From the NCBI GenBank assembly GCA_902476765.1, contig CABSEJ010000079.1:1-14677 (forward strand): a stretch of DNA of 14,677 nt, given 5' to 3'. Below are positions 1 through 7,571 of the stretch, piece by piece. Positions within the stretch are counted from its first letter, which is position 1. Every line of letters begins with the position of its first letter. Source of the stretch: an uncultured Blautia sp. (lineage in GTDB: Bacteria; Bacillota; Clostridia; Lachnospirales; Lachnospiraceae). A model generated the notes under the pieces. It saw only the letters and a list, made by a program, of their open reading frames with translations. It had not been told where the DNA came from and did no database searches. Both the position numbers and the translations under genes were made by a program.

Positions 1-2170
1 AGTCTATGGTTCCTGTATACCTGCTCTGGCTGCCGTCCTCGAACACAATAGCCGCATCCTTGCTGTACAAGGAGATATAGGCGGTTTTATCCGCACACAG
101 ATAAACCTGCTCTTCCTTCAGCGAATCATGGCTTACAATCACTTTGCGGATTTTAGGGTCGTCACAATACAATCTGTGGGTAAACAGCACTCGTCCCAGG
201 GCAGCCCGCACATTTTCGTCTCTGGAGTTTACACAGAATTCCTGATAAACCACAGCAAAATCTTCGTTTATCCTGCCTTCTTTAATCTTTTCTACAGCAA
301 AGGCTTCCATACTCTTTTTATAAGCCTGGTAAGTCTCCGGGTCGATTTCCTTATTGCGGATAACATTGCTGTATACAAAGGCTTTCTTCTTATCGCTGAG
401 GGTATTGTTGTATCCGAAATACAGACGGATAACCTTAGGCAGTACCTTCTGGTAATTGCGGCTCATAGTCTCCACATAATATTCGTAAAGTCCTGTGATT
501 TTTAAATCCGCTTCCACCGCCAGTTCATACCATTTAAAATATTCCTGCCGTCTGGCCTCTCCCTTCATGATAAGCTGGCAGATACCCCGTACCACATGAA
601 CAGAAGGATATTGCTGGTAAATATATTCCAAAAGCCGGTATACACTCCTGGAAAAGCCCTTCATCTGCCCAGCCAAATCCACAGCCCGAAAAGCCATCTC
701 TTCTGTGAGAAAGCCGTATTTTCTGGCAAAGGCATACACCTGTATGGTAAAGCTGTTCATCTTCCGGAACACTGCTCCGTCCTCTGCTCCCAGACGGCAG
801 GCTTCCAGATATAAAAAGGGACTTCTGCAGCCTGTGCGGTACTGCTCTTCTAAAAGAAACATTTTCCTGGACTGAGGCCGTATTCCCTCAGAATCCAGCT
901 CAAACATCATAGCCAGAAGCAGGTAGCTGTCCACCCTGCGCTGGTAAAGGCTTCCAATCCTTTCCAGAGTCTCCTTACTGGAACAGGTGCTTCTCTGAGA
1001 TTTTTCATTCAGATATAAAAAGGCACCCTGGAGTATTTCTTCCTCCTGAATCCGCTGGTTATTCTCCAGGGCATCCAGAAGCCTTCTGGCCTCTTCCTCC
1101 TGACCGTCTATAATATCCACATACACCTCAAAAAGCTGACATTCCGTAGAAAAATATCCGTTTTCCTTCAGCTCGCCCAAAAGCTCCCTCATTTTGCTGC
1201 ACCAGGAAGCCTCAGACAATTTGCCCATTCGCATATGGAGAACATCTCTGGACGCCTCCAGTCTTTTCTTCTTTTCGTAAGAGGAAATATTTATCTGAAT
1301 CTTGCTGCCTTTGGAGGCCATTATCTCATAGGTGATGGTTTCGTACACAGTCCTTATCTGGATTCTTCCGAAATTTTTTCCTTTTCCCAGATATTCTCTC
1401 CGAATGATATATTCCAGTTCATATACACTTCCAATGAAATGTCCGTCATGAATCAGCTTTTTCTCAACCTCCAGGAAATCCCCTTCCACCAGAACCTCTG
1501 CTCTTAAAAAGCCCCAGGTATTTCTCTTAATCCGCAGAGTATCTTTTAAAGAGGACTGGATGTCATACAGCTCCAGATTGTCCTTTTCCAGGCTGAGTCT
1601 TACCTGTTCCTTCAGTCCTGCTCCTATGAGAAATTCCTCCAGATTCTGATAGGGCACCGGAGTTTTTACCATGGCTCTGTAATAGGGAATCAATTCCCTG
1701 CGTTCTTTTAAAAGCTGCACAAAAGAAGGCTCCACAAAAAGCTGATAAGCTTCCCTGAAATCATCCTTAGCCAGCCTGACAAAGTCCTCCAGCGTCCTTA
1801 CAGCCCCCTGGGAGGTACGGACCTCCGGAGTTTTTACGGCAATAGAAAAAGGCACCCTGTATTCCCCTATACTGGTGCTTAATACAATCTCTCCCTCTAT
1901 TTTTTCCCCGCTCTCCAGGCCTTTGGCATCCACTCCATAAGGAAGCTGTCCCTGCTCTGCAGAAAACTTTTCTTTTCCCAGAATCAGTCTGCGGTGAGTG
2001 GAATAGGCCATTCCTTTCACTCTTCTGCCATCCTCCGCTCTAAAATCCAGCTCTCCCTTAAATTTATCCTCCGGACTTACAAAAAACTGCAGCTTTTCCG
2101 CAGAGAGCAGCAGTTTCGGCACATCATATTCAAATCTCCCATTTATGAGTTGTTCCATTCGTGTCTTCAA
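1..2170 (-). CDS. DUF5717-like large protein, N-terminal part (3' end off window)
   Basis: An uninterrupted minus-strand reading frame of about 720 codons runs off the left edge, so the C-terminus is missing. The N-terminus reads MEQLINGRFEYDVPKLLLSA after an optional four-residue extension. The first ~250 residues look beta-rich with repeated short strands. From about residue 300 the sequence becomes helical and TPR-like, with Leu/Glu/Arg-rich helices such as EEEARRLLDALENN. I see no signal peptide and no membrane segment, so it is probably cytoplasmic. The overall character matches my recollection of DUF5717, a family of unknown function with proteins usually above 1,000 residues; this is recognition, not a search. 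Start choice: an AAAGGTGAT box at 2174-2182 lies 7 bases from a TTG at 2170-2168 but about 19 from the first ATG at 2158-2156, so TTG is slightly favoured. It is divergently transcribed from the aminotransferase gene. No function is claimed. Confidence 0.75.
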   Translation of the reverse strand, partial: MKTRMEQLINGRFEYDVPKLLLSAEKLQFFVSPEDKFKGELDFRAEDGRRVKGMAYSTHRRLILGKEKFSAEQGQLPYGVDAKGLESGEKIEGEIVLSTSIGEYRVPFSIAVKTPEVRTSQGAVRTLEDFVRLAKDDFREAYQLFVEPSFVQLLKERRELIPYYRAMVKTPVPYQNLEEFLIGAGLKEQVRLSLEKDNLELYDIQSSLKDTLRIKRNTWGFLRAEVLVEGDFLEVEKKLIHDGHFIGSVYELEYIIRREYLGKGKNFGRIQIRTVYETITYEIMASKGSKIQINISSYEKKKRLEASRDVLHMRMGKLSEASWCSKMRELLGELKENGYFSTECQLFEVYVDIIDGQEEEARRLLDALENNQRIQEEEILQGAFLYLNEKSQRSTCSSKETLERIGSLYQRRVDSYLLLAMMFELDSEGIRPQSRKMFLLEEQYRTGCRSPFLYLEACRLGAEDGAVFRKMNSFTIQVYAFARKYGFLTEEMAFRAVDLAGQMKGFSRSVYRLLEYIYQQYPSVHVVRGICQLIMKGEARRQEYFKWYELAVEADLKITGLYEYYVETMSRNYQKVLPKVIRLYFGYNNTLSDKKKAFVYSNVIRNKEIDPETYQAYKKSMEAFAVEKIKEGRINEDFAVVYQEFCVNSRDENVRAALGRVLFTHRLYCDDPKIRKVIVSHDSLKEEQVYLCADKTAYISLYSKDAAIVFEDGSQSRYTGTID

Positions 2171-2173
2171 ACT

Positions 2174-2182
2174 ATCACCTTT
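2174..2182 (-). promoter_or_regulatory. Ribosome binding site that decides the DUF5717-like start
   Basis: The minus strand reads AAAGGTGAT, which matches the second half of the AGGAGGTGAT Shine-Dalgarno sequence. Seven bases separate its GG from the TTG at 2170. The spacing to the ATG at 2158 would be about 19 bases, which is too long. This supports a TTG start, giving an N-terminus MKTRMEQLING. Confidence 0.5.
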
Positions 2183-2202
2183 ACCCTGTCTGTTTTTTCT
2201 TA

Positions 2203-2231
2203 TTGAACTCTTCACAATATTCTGCTACTAT
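2203..2231 (+). promoter_or_regulatory. Sigma-A-like promoter for the aminotransferase gene
   Basis: TTGAAC (2203-2208) and TACTAT (2226-2231) are separated by 17 bases, and a TG one base before the -10 (2223-2224) gives an extended -10. Each hexamer matches 4 of 6 consensus positions. The predicted transcript start is near 2238, about 75 bases before the gene. It lies back to back with the minus-strand promoter at 2234-2262. Confidence 0.5.
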
Positions 2232-2233
2232 GG

Positions 2234-2262
2234 ATTATACACTACAAAGGTCGGCAGTGCAA
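2234..2262 (-). promoter_or_regulatory. Sigma-A-like promoter for the DUF5717-like gene
   Basis: On the minus strand, TTGCAC (2262-2257) is followed after exactly 17 bases by a perfect TATAAT (2239-2234). The -35 matches 3 of 6 positions, but the -10 is perfect and the spacing is ideal. The predicted transcript start is near 2227, giving a leader of about 57 bases before the TTG start. Confidence 0.55.
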
Positions 2263-2313
2263 CTTTAATACTCCTCCGGCCTTGGAAAAAACCTGCAAAG
2301 GGAGGCGCTTTTC

Positions 2314-3417
2314 ATGCTAAAGCATAAAGACCATTTCCACGGCAGCGACCTGGAAAAAATCGAAGAAATTTACCATATAAAGAAGGAAGACATCACCAGC
2401 TTTTCCGCAAACGTAAACCCCCTGGGCATTTCCCCTCTTCTCAGGGAAACCCTGGCCAGCCACATTGACGCTATTTCCACTTATCCGGACCGTGATTATA
2501 CCCGCCTGCGGAAAAGCATCTGCGACTACACAGGAGCCCAGTTTGATAACATCATAGTGGGAAACGGCTCCACAGAGCTGATTTCTCTTTTCATCCAAAC
2601 CACCCAGCCTAAAAAGGCCCTGATTCTGGGTCCTACCTACTCTGAGTATGAGCGGGAAATTTCCCTGGAAGGAGGGCAGACGCTCTACTATCCTCTAAAA
2701 GAGGAAAATAACTTCCAGATGGATGTCAGCGATTTCTGCAGCCAGCTTAACGACAACCTTGACCTGCTGGTATTATGCAATCCCAACAATCCTACTTCCA
2801 CAGCCGTGGCCCGAAAGGATATGCGCCGGATTCTGGACTGCGCCCTGCAGCACGGTATTTCTGTCATGGTAGATGAAACCTATGAAGAATTCACCCCCCA
2901 GGGCAGCAAGATTTCCTCCATTCCGCTCACCAACAATTACAATAACCTGATTGTTCTCAGAGGTATTTCCAAATTTTTTGCCGCTCCCGGCCTGCGCCTT
3001 GGCTATGCAGTCACCGGAAACCCGGATTTACTGAAATATATCAACACAAAGAAAAACCCCTGGACCATCAACAGCCTGGCGGAAATTGCCGGTTGCATCA
3101 TGTTCTCGGACCAGGAATATATCGCCAGAACAAAAGCCCTTATCACCGGCGAAAGAGAGCGTATGTTTCAAACACTCTCCTCCTGGAAGGAGGTAAAGGT
3201 TTATCCTTCCTGCACCAACTTCCTGCTGGTAAAAATCCTGAAAGAGGAAATCACTTCAGAGCAGATTTTTGACCACTGCATCCGAAAAGGCCTGATGATA
3301 CGGGACTGCTCCACCTTCCCCTTCCTGGACTCCTCCTACATCCGCTTCTGCGTCATGAGTCCGGAAAAAAATGATGAACTGCTGCAGGCATTTCGGGAAG
3401 TGCTTGAAAGCAGATAG
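2314..3417 (+). CDS. PLP-dependent aminotransferase-fold enzyme, HisC/CobD group
   Basis: A complete 367-residue fold-type I PLP enzyme. Visible motifs are HGSD (9-12), SANVNPLG (31-38), YPD (57-59), VGNGSTELI (82-90, phosphate-binding region), CNPNNPT (155-161), VDET (186-189, PLP-ring Asp187), SKFFAAPGLRLGY (219-231) with Lys220 as the predicted Schiff-base lysine, and a C-terminal YIRF (342-345) with the carboxylate-binding arginine at 344. The SANVNPLG and SKFFAAPGLRLGY motifs resemble L-threonine-O-3-phosphate decarboxylase (CobD) more than classical histidinol-phosphate aminotransferase (HisC), and the length fits both. No his or cob gene is adjacent, so the substrate stays open. GGGAGG lies 8 bases before the ATG, which makes the start secure. 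It has its own promoter and a strong hairpin downstream, so it is probably monocistronic. It is cytoplasmic. Confidence 0.88.
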   Translation: MLKHKDHFHGSDLEKIEEIYHIKKEDITSFSANVNPLGISPLLRETLASHIDAISTYPDRDYTRLRKSICDYTGAQFDNIIVGNGSTELISLFIQTTQPKKALILGPTYSEYEREISLEGGQTLYYPLKEENNFQMDVSDFCSQLNDNLDLLVLCNPNNPTSTAVARKDMRRILDCALQHGISVMVDETYEEFTPQGSKISSIPLTNNYNNLIVLRGISKFFAAPGLRLGYAVTGNPDLLKYINTKKNPWTINSLAEIAGCIMFSDQEYIARTKALITGERERMFQTLSSWKEVKVYPSCTNFLLVKILKEEITSEQIFDHCIRKGLMIRDCSTFPFLDSSYIRFCVMSPEKNDELLQAFREVLESR

Positions 3418-3473
3418 TTAGAGAAGGCAGCCTGGGCTGTGTCCCCTTCGCTGGCTGCTGGCAGGAATAAACC

Positions 3474-3529
3474 GGGGCTGTCCCATGAAACGAAATTTGA
3501 GATAATGTTTCACGAGACAGCCCCTTTCT
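3474..3529 (+). terminator. Rho-independent terminator after the aminotransferase gene
   Basis: A long hairpin forms from GGGGCTGTC (3474-3482) with GACAGCCCC (3516-3524), then TGAAAC (3486-3491) with GTTTCA (3507-3512), broken by a 3x3 internal loop. It is followed by TTTCT. The T tract is short, but the stem is very stable. Read on the minus strand it is followed by GGTTTATT, so it may also help stop the convergent gene pair. Confidence 0.7.
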
Positions 3530-3534
3530 ATTGG

Positions 3535-3565
3535 GGAAATTTTTTCTACTCTACCGAAAATTTCC
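3535..3565 (-). repeat. AT-rich inverted repeat just after the minus-strand gene pair
   Basis: GGAAATTTT (3535-3543) and AAAATTTCC (3557-3565) are perfect inverted copies around a 13-base loop. It lies 8 bases past the stop codon at 3573. No U tract follows on the minus strand, so as a terminator it is weak on its own. It may act with the larger hairpin at 3474-3524. Confidence 0.35.
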
Positions 3566-3572
3566 TAATTTA

Positions 3573-6053
3573 CTACGCTTCTTCTGCCATACAGTATGTT
3601 CCCGTCTTCTCGTTGTAAACCATTTCGATAATAAAATCTTCCACCGGTATTTCCAGACTCTTCACAAAAGGCACACAATATTTTTCAATATACTTCTGCT
3701 CCAATGTTTTGGAAAATTTCTTTACCAAAAAAGTAATAAAGGAAAAAAGAATCCCCACCAAAGTGCAGACAAAGCCTATACCAGGCAGCAAGGCTGCAAA
3801 TATAGTCATTCCCATCAGCACTCCGCCAAACAAGGCGAAGCCCGCCGTTGCCGCAAAAGCCATACCATTGACAATGCTGGTTACAATATCCAGCGCATAT
3901 ACAGCTGACTTGGAACCATACTCTTCTTTGTCCATCACCACATCACACACAGATACCGCAAAGGCCAGAGCCGTCAGGATTCCCCCTTCTATTTTACTTG
4001 CCACTGACATTTTTCCTGCTGAAGCCTTCAAATCTTCAAGGAACTGCTTCGACTTACTTAAGACTGATTCTGCCTCTCCCTGTCCCAATCCTTCTGAGGC
4101 TTTTATTGTATTTTGGGCGGCATCAACTACACTGCTGGAGGAAGATGCCTCTACCTTGGGAGACTTTGCGGAACAGCACTTGTATATTTGGGCCCCCACA
4201 TTGACAGACACATCAGCCAGTGTATATAATGTACTGCATATGGTCTGGGTCTTTTGGGCGTCACTTAGATTCTCCCAGTCCATATAAGCCAGTATCTGGT
4301 TGGCCAGCATCAAGACTTGGCACATGACCATAGATGCATATCGAAAGCCAATATGGATACCAGGATGGTTATTAAAAAATTTTGCCAGACATGTAAAAGT
4401 ACATTCATCTGTCCCTGACATAACCGACTCAAATTCAGAGAACAGCAGAGAAAGATATCCATAGGCTTCTGTCCAATCAGTGATTGTTTTATTCTCTACC
4501 GCCTCTTCTACTGCATCTTTTACGGCAGCCTCCTCCTTGGACAGATGTTCTTTCCCATAAATGTCTTCAATCATCTTCTTAAAGCCATCCTCATAAAAAG
4601 TTTTTCTTTCCTCCTCATTCATGATAGAATCAGAGAACCGGAATTTATAGGAATTCAGCGCAGCCCACTTGTTATACAAATTATAGTAAACATCTGAGCC
4701 ATAAGAAATATAATAGTCCACGGCTTCTGCATTCATATAGGAAAATTTCATTTTGTTTTTCATTTTCAGTCTTTTGCTGCAGTCAAAATAATCCAGCAGC
4801 ACCGTCATATTGTGCATATTGGACTGGGTATTATGAGCATACTCGTCCACCATAGAAAATGCATTTTCATTATACAGCACATAAGTATGAAGCTTTTGGG
4901 CCCATTCCTCTTTCTTATCCAGGTATCCTTTCAGCACCGGACTGCTTCTAAAATATAATTGAGGATATAGCCTCTGGTTTAATTTCTGATACCCTATATC
5001 GGCATTCATGGAGGTAGAAAGAGAACCAGAAAAATAGCCCTGCAGCCTCTTATCATACTTCTCAATATCCGTAATCAAATCTGAGTAAGGATTGTTCTTA
5101 TCCTTGGCCAGGGCCTGGCTGAGGGTGGCATAATAATAATTCTCCGTCAAAAATTTCTTAATATCCTCATCCTTCAGAAGCTCCTCTGCCTCGCTCTTTT
5201 CTTCCTGCGTAAAATCCGGTTTTTCAATTCCCAGGTACTTCCTCTGCTCATCCGTAACAGCATACCGCATCAGGTCATAGATAGCGTTTGGATAGCTGTT
5301 ATTTACATCTTCCACTACTGGCATAGGCAGAGTAAACAGTTCCTCTACACACAGTTCCTTGTTCTTCCCGTCTAGCAGCCTTCTCTGGCTTTCCGTGCAT
5401 ATCTGGGAAATATCTGCATTCTCCGGCTCCTCCCTCTCTAAACAGTGCTGGAATTCCAGAGAACCGCTGACTGTAAATAAGGGTGTTTCTTCCACAGACT
5501 CCTCATCTCTCCATGCAAACCCGTTGAGATGGATATAAGAATCATCATAAGCCATATCCAAAAAACCAAACCCCAGGCACTCATCCGTCATAGGCAGGAC
5601 GGACATCCTGATATGAGTGTAATAAGAATTCCCGTCCTTTTTCTCATAGGAGGACCCGTATCCAAGATTGGTTTCCTTGTCTTTTTCTCTCAACACAATA
5701 TAAGAGATGACATCTCCATCTTCTTCTCTGCTTCCAAAAACCAGCCGGTAATGTCTGCCGTCGGAAACTTCCAGGGGAACCGTATAATCCGCACAGGCCT
5801 TAAAGGTATAGACTTTCTGTCCCTCTGCAATGGCTCCTCTCATCAGCCTGCTGTTGTTCACAAACGAAAGACTTCCCACCCTGCCGCCTTCTCTCCAATA
5901 TAAAGAATTTCCCTGTACGCTGCACTTTACCTGTTTTCCGTCTATGAAAAGCCTTTTTCCTTCATAGCTCATCCTGGTTAAAGACAGGCCGTTCTTTTTC
6001 CCCTGAAAGTATGGGGTAATATTACAATGCATTTTCTGATTCCATCTCATCAT
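3573..6053 (-). CDS. Unassigned 826-residue protein with beta-rich N-terminus and C-terminal glycine-rich membrane block
   Basis: I do not recognise the family. Numbering is from the ATG at 6053. Residues ~1-215 alternate short beta strands (for example SLTRMSYEGKRLFIDGK), like a beta-sandwich or beta-barrel domain. Residues ~220-620 are mostly helical and charged. A Ser/Ala-rich low-complexity stretch containing ASSSSSVVDAA follows. The C-terminus carries a hydrophobic helix at ~690-707 and a long, glycine-rich hydrophobic run at ~717-777 (ALFGGVLMGMTIFAALLPG in its centre) that could form two or three membrane helices, then a 49-residue charged tail. There is no N-terminal signal peptide, and 18 cysteines are spread along the chain, which is unusual for an exported Gram-positive protein. 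This layout is what a pore-forming or membrane-inserting protein could look like, but that is inference. The start is set by GGGAGG at 6059-6064, 5 bases before ATG 6053 (a second ATG follows at 6050). A longer frame from a TTG at 6092 lacks proper RBS spacing. It overlaps the Hint gene by 32 bases, so the two are probably translationally coupled. Confidence 0.8.
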   Translation of the reverse strand: MMRWNQKMHCNITPYFQGKKNGLSLTRMSYEGKRLFIDGKQVKCSVQGNSLYWREGGRVGSLSFVNNSRLMRGAIAEGQKVYTFKACADYTVPLEVSDGRHYRLVFGSREEDGDVISYIVLREKDKETNLGYGSSYEKKDGNSYYTHIRMSVLPMTDECLGFGFLDMAYDDSYIHLNGFAWRDEESVEETPLFTVSGSLEFQHCLEREEPENADISQICTESQRRLLDGKNKELCVEELFTLPMPVVEDVNNSYPNAIYDLMRYAVTDEQRKYLGIEKPDFTQEEKSEAEELLKDEDIKKFLTENYYYATLSQALAKDKNNPYSDLITDIEKYDKRLQGYFSGSLSTSMNADIGYQKLNQRLYPQLYFRSSPVLKGYLDKKEEWAQKLHTYVLYNENAFSMVDEYAHNTQSNMHNMTVLLDYFDCSKRLKMKNKMKFSYMNAEAVDYYISYGSDVYYNLYNKWAALNSYKFRFSDSIMNEEERKTFYEDGFKKMIEDIYGKEHLSKEEAAVKDAVEEAVENKTITDWTEAYGYLSLLFSEFESVMSGTDECTFTCLAKFFNNHPGIHIGFRYASMVMCQVLMLANQILAYMDWENLSDAQKTQTICSTLYTLADVSVNVGAQIYKCCSAKSPKVEASSSSSVVDAAQNTIKASEGLGQGEAESVLSKSKQFLEDLKASAGKMSVASKIEGGILTALAFAVSVCDVVMDKEEYGSKSAVYALDIVTSIVNGMAFAATAGFALFGGVLMGMTIFAALLPGIGFVCTLVGILFSFITFLVKKFSKTLEQKYIEKYCVPFVKSLEIPVEDFIIEMVYNEKTGTYCMAEEA

Positions 6054-7530
6054 ATAATCCTCCCATATTCCCTGAAAGCTCTTTCCAGGCAACCCTTCCT
6101 ATAAGCTTCTCTAAAATTACTGCATTTTCTGTAAACATTTTTATGGCCGCCTCTTTTTCACTTTCTGTCAGCCTATGTAATCCATCTGTTATGGTCTGTA
6201 CTGTGATATGAGGATAATTGCACAGGCAAGGGTATCCATTGGCATAATAGGATTTATATCCGTCATAAAAATCCAAATCATAACACATGGTTCCCGCCTG
6301 GTTCTCTTTTACATTGATTTTTTCAACAACAATCTCTTCATAGGTCAATGCTCCGTCCTTCCAAACCGCTTTCTTAAAGACGTCTCCCTTTTCCAGAAGC
6401 TGAACCTGAAAAGCCGGATTGATTTCCATGGAAAGCTTAGGGTTCAGGGAGCACCAGCCCCTCCCGGTCAGGATAGGATGCTCTGGCGACATAAAAGGCT
6501 CATCTTCATTTACCGCATACAGAAATTTCACAGAAGAATTTTTTACCATCTCTATGGAGACAAAGGATATATCTCCCCTGCAATTTCTGATTTCATCCCT
6601 ATACTGCATTTCCTCAATATTTTTTTGTGTACCGTCGGCCATGAGAAGCTTGGTTCCTTCTTTCACGCAGCCGGATGAGGGCGCATCTGTGCCCTGATAT
6701 GCCGGTTCCTTTCCGCTGTAGTATCCATATTGGTTGGCTGTTTCTTTCAGCCATGCCCCTACTGCTTCCCCATAATAGTGATAGGTCCGCTCTTCTTTAT
6801 AAGTTACCGGATAGCCTCCTGCATAGGAACCGCCGCTGATTGTTTTCGTTTCTGTTCTTTCTTTTTCACAGGCAGCGTTAATGTCATTGTACAGATTGCT
6901 ATAAATAGAATTGCCCTGCGCCAGTTCCTCGATAAAACTGTCTATCCAGTTATATGTTAAAAAAAGCTTCCAATCCACATTTACCTCCGATTGCAAAGTC
7001 ATCCAAACGCCCAGCACACGGTCTACAGCCTGGGCATCCACTTCATTCAGCAAAAAAATCAATGCCTGAAGCTGGGGCACAGAATCCTTTACATGAGATA
7101 TAAAAAATCCTGGATTTTTCAGTATGCTTTCCATTGTACCGGCATCCCTTGCAAACTCCTTAATTCCCAGCCTATAGAGGGAATCCACAGCAATATTTTT
7201 GAAAAGCCCCTGCCTGGTATAACCATCATTATCCTTGGAGAACATCTTATTCTTCATTTCATTCAGGGAACAATTTTTCACCGTAGCAGACATTCCTCTT
7301 TTCGGAAATCCAGACAGCACATAACAGGTATACTGGACGCTGAAATCCCGAAAATCTGCTGTATCCTGATTAGAAAAACCATAAATATCGTCTGACCTGG
7401 ACGCATAACCATAAAACACCCCTGCTGTTTTGTAATCTGCACATTTCAAATTAAAAATCAGCCCATCCCGAAAAATATTTGGTACATCTCCATGCTTTTT
7501 TATGGTGTCAATGACCTCACTGATATTCAC
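6022..7530 (-). CDS. Hint (hedgehog/intein) domain protein, 502 residues
   Basis: Numbering is from the GTG at 7530. Residues 1-~280 have no recognised domain; they are mixed alpha/beta, end in a Gly/Tyr-rich linker (GGSYAGGYPVTY), and carry no signal peptide. Residues 288-~438 form a mini Hint module without an endonuclease insert. Block A is CVKEGTKLLMADGTQKNIEE, with the predicted nucleophile Cys288. Block B is SPEHPILTGRGW, with His351. The C-terminal block is YDLDFYDGYKSYYANGY, running into PCLCNY. Hint domains perform an N-to-S acyl shift at the first Cys and thereby cleave or splice the chain. Here the usual His-Asn end is Cys437-Asn438 and the next residue is Tyr, so cleavage is more likely than splicing. 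A 64-residue tail follows Asn438. GTG is chosen because AAAGGAGG (7538-7545) is 7 bases upstream; the in-frame ATG at 7536 is only 1 base from it. It is the first gene of the pair and probably coupled to the downstream membrane protein. Confidence 0.85.
   Translation of the reverse strand: MNISEVIDTIKKHGDVPNIFRDGLIFNLKCADYKTAGVFYGYASRSDDIYGFSNQDTADFRDFSVQYTCYVLSGFPKRGMSATVKNCSLNEMKNKMFSKDNDGYTRQGLFKNIAVDSLYRLGIKEFARDAGTMESILKNPGFFISHVKDSVPQLQALIFLLNEVDAQAVDRVLGVWMTLQSEVNVDWKLFLTYNWIDSFIEELAQGNSIYSNLYNDINAACEKERTETKTISGGSYAGGYPVTYKEERTYHYYGEAVGAWLKETANQYGYYSGKEPAYQGTDAPSSGCVKEGTKLLMADGTQKNIEEMQYRDEIRNCRGDISFVSIEMVKNSSVKFLYAVNEDEPFMSPEHPILTGRGWCSLNPKLSMEINPAFQVQLLEKGDVFKKAVWKDGALTYEEIVVEKINVKENQAGTMCYDLDFYDGYKSYYANGYPCLCNYPHITVQTITDGLHRLTESEKEAAIKMFTENAVILEKLIGRVAWKELSGNMGGLYDEMESENAL
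6059..6064 (-). promoter_or_regulatory. Ribosome binding site fixing the start of the 826-residue protein
   Basis: The minus strand reads GGGAGG, five bases before the ATG at 6053 and eight before the ATG at 6050. It lies inside the end of the Hint gene and argues against the longer TTG start at 6092. Confidence 0.7.
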
Positions 7531-7537
7531 AAGCATG

Positions 7538-7545
7538 CCTCCTTT
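7538..7545 (-). promoter_or_regulatory. Ribosome binding site fixing a GTG start for the Hint gene
   Basis: The minus strand reads AAAGGAGG, a near-perfect Shine-Dalgarno sequence. It sits 7 bases before GTG 7530 but only 1 base before ATG 7536. The reading frame stays open upstream to 7761, but that stretch has no comparable RBS. Confidence 0.7.
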
Positions 7546-7571
7546 CTGACAACTCCTGTTTATATGGTACC

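Noticed and set aside
2317..2598. 93-codon minus-strand open frame inside the aminotransferase gene
   Set aside because: It is a shadow of a strongly supported enzyme gene.
3709..4287. 192-codon plus-strand open frame opposite the membrane-block gene
   Set aside because: It is an antisense shadow of the real minus-strand gene, with no RBS and no recognisable protein features.
6053..6092. Longer 839-residue version of the membrane-block protein
   Set aside because: The TTG at 6092 has AGGAAGG only one base upstream, which is too close. GGGAGG before ATG 6053 is well placed.
6022..7530. Hint module as a true splicing intein inside a housekeeping enzyme
   Set aside because: The flanking parts do not form a recognisable enzyme, there is no homing endonuclease, and the C-terminal junction lacks both the His-Asn pair and a Cys/Ser/Thr after it.
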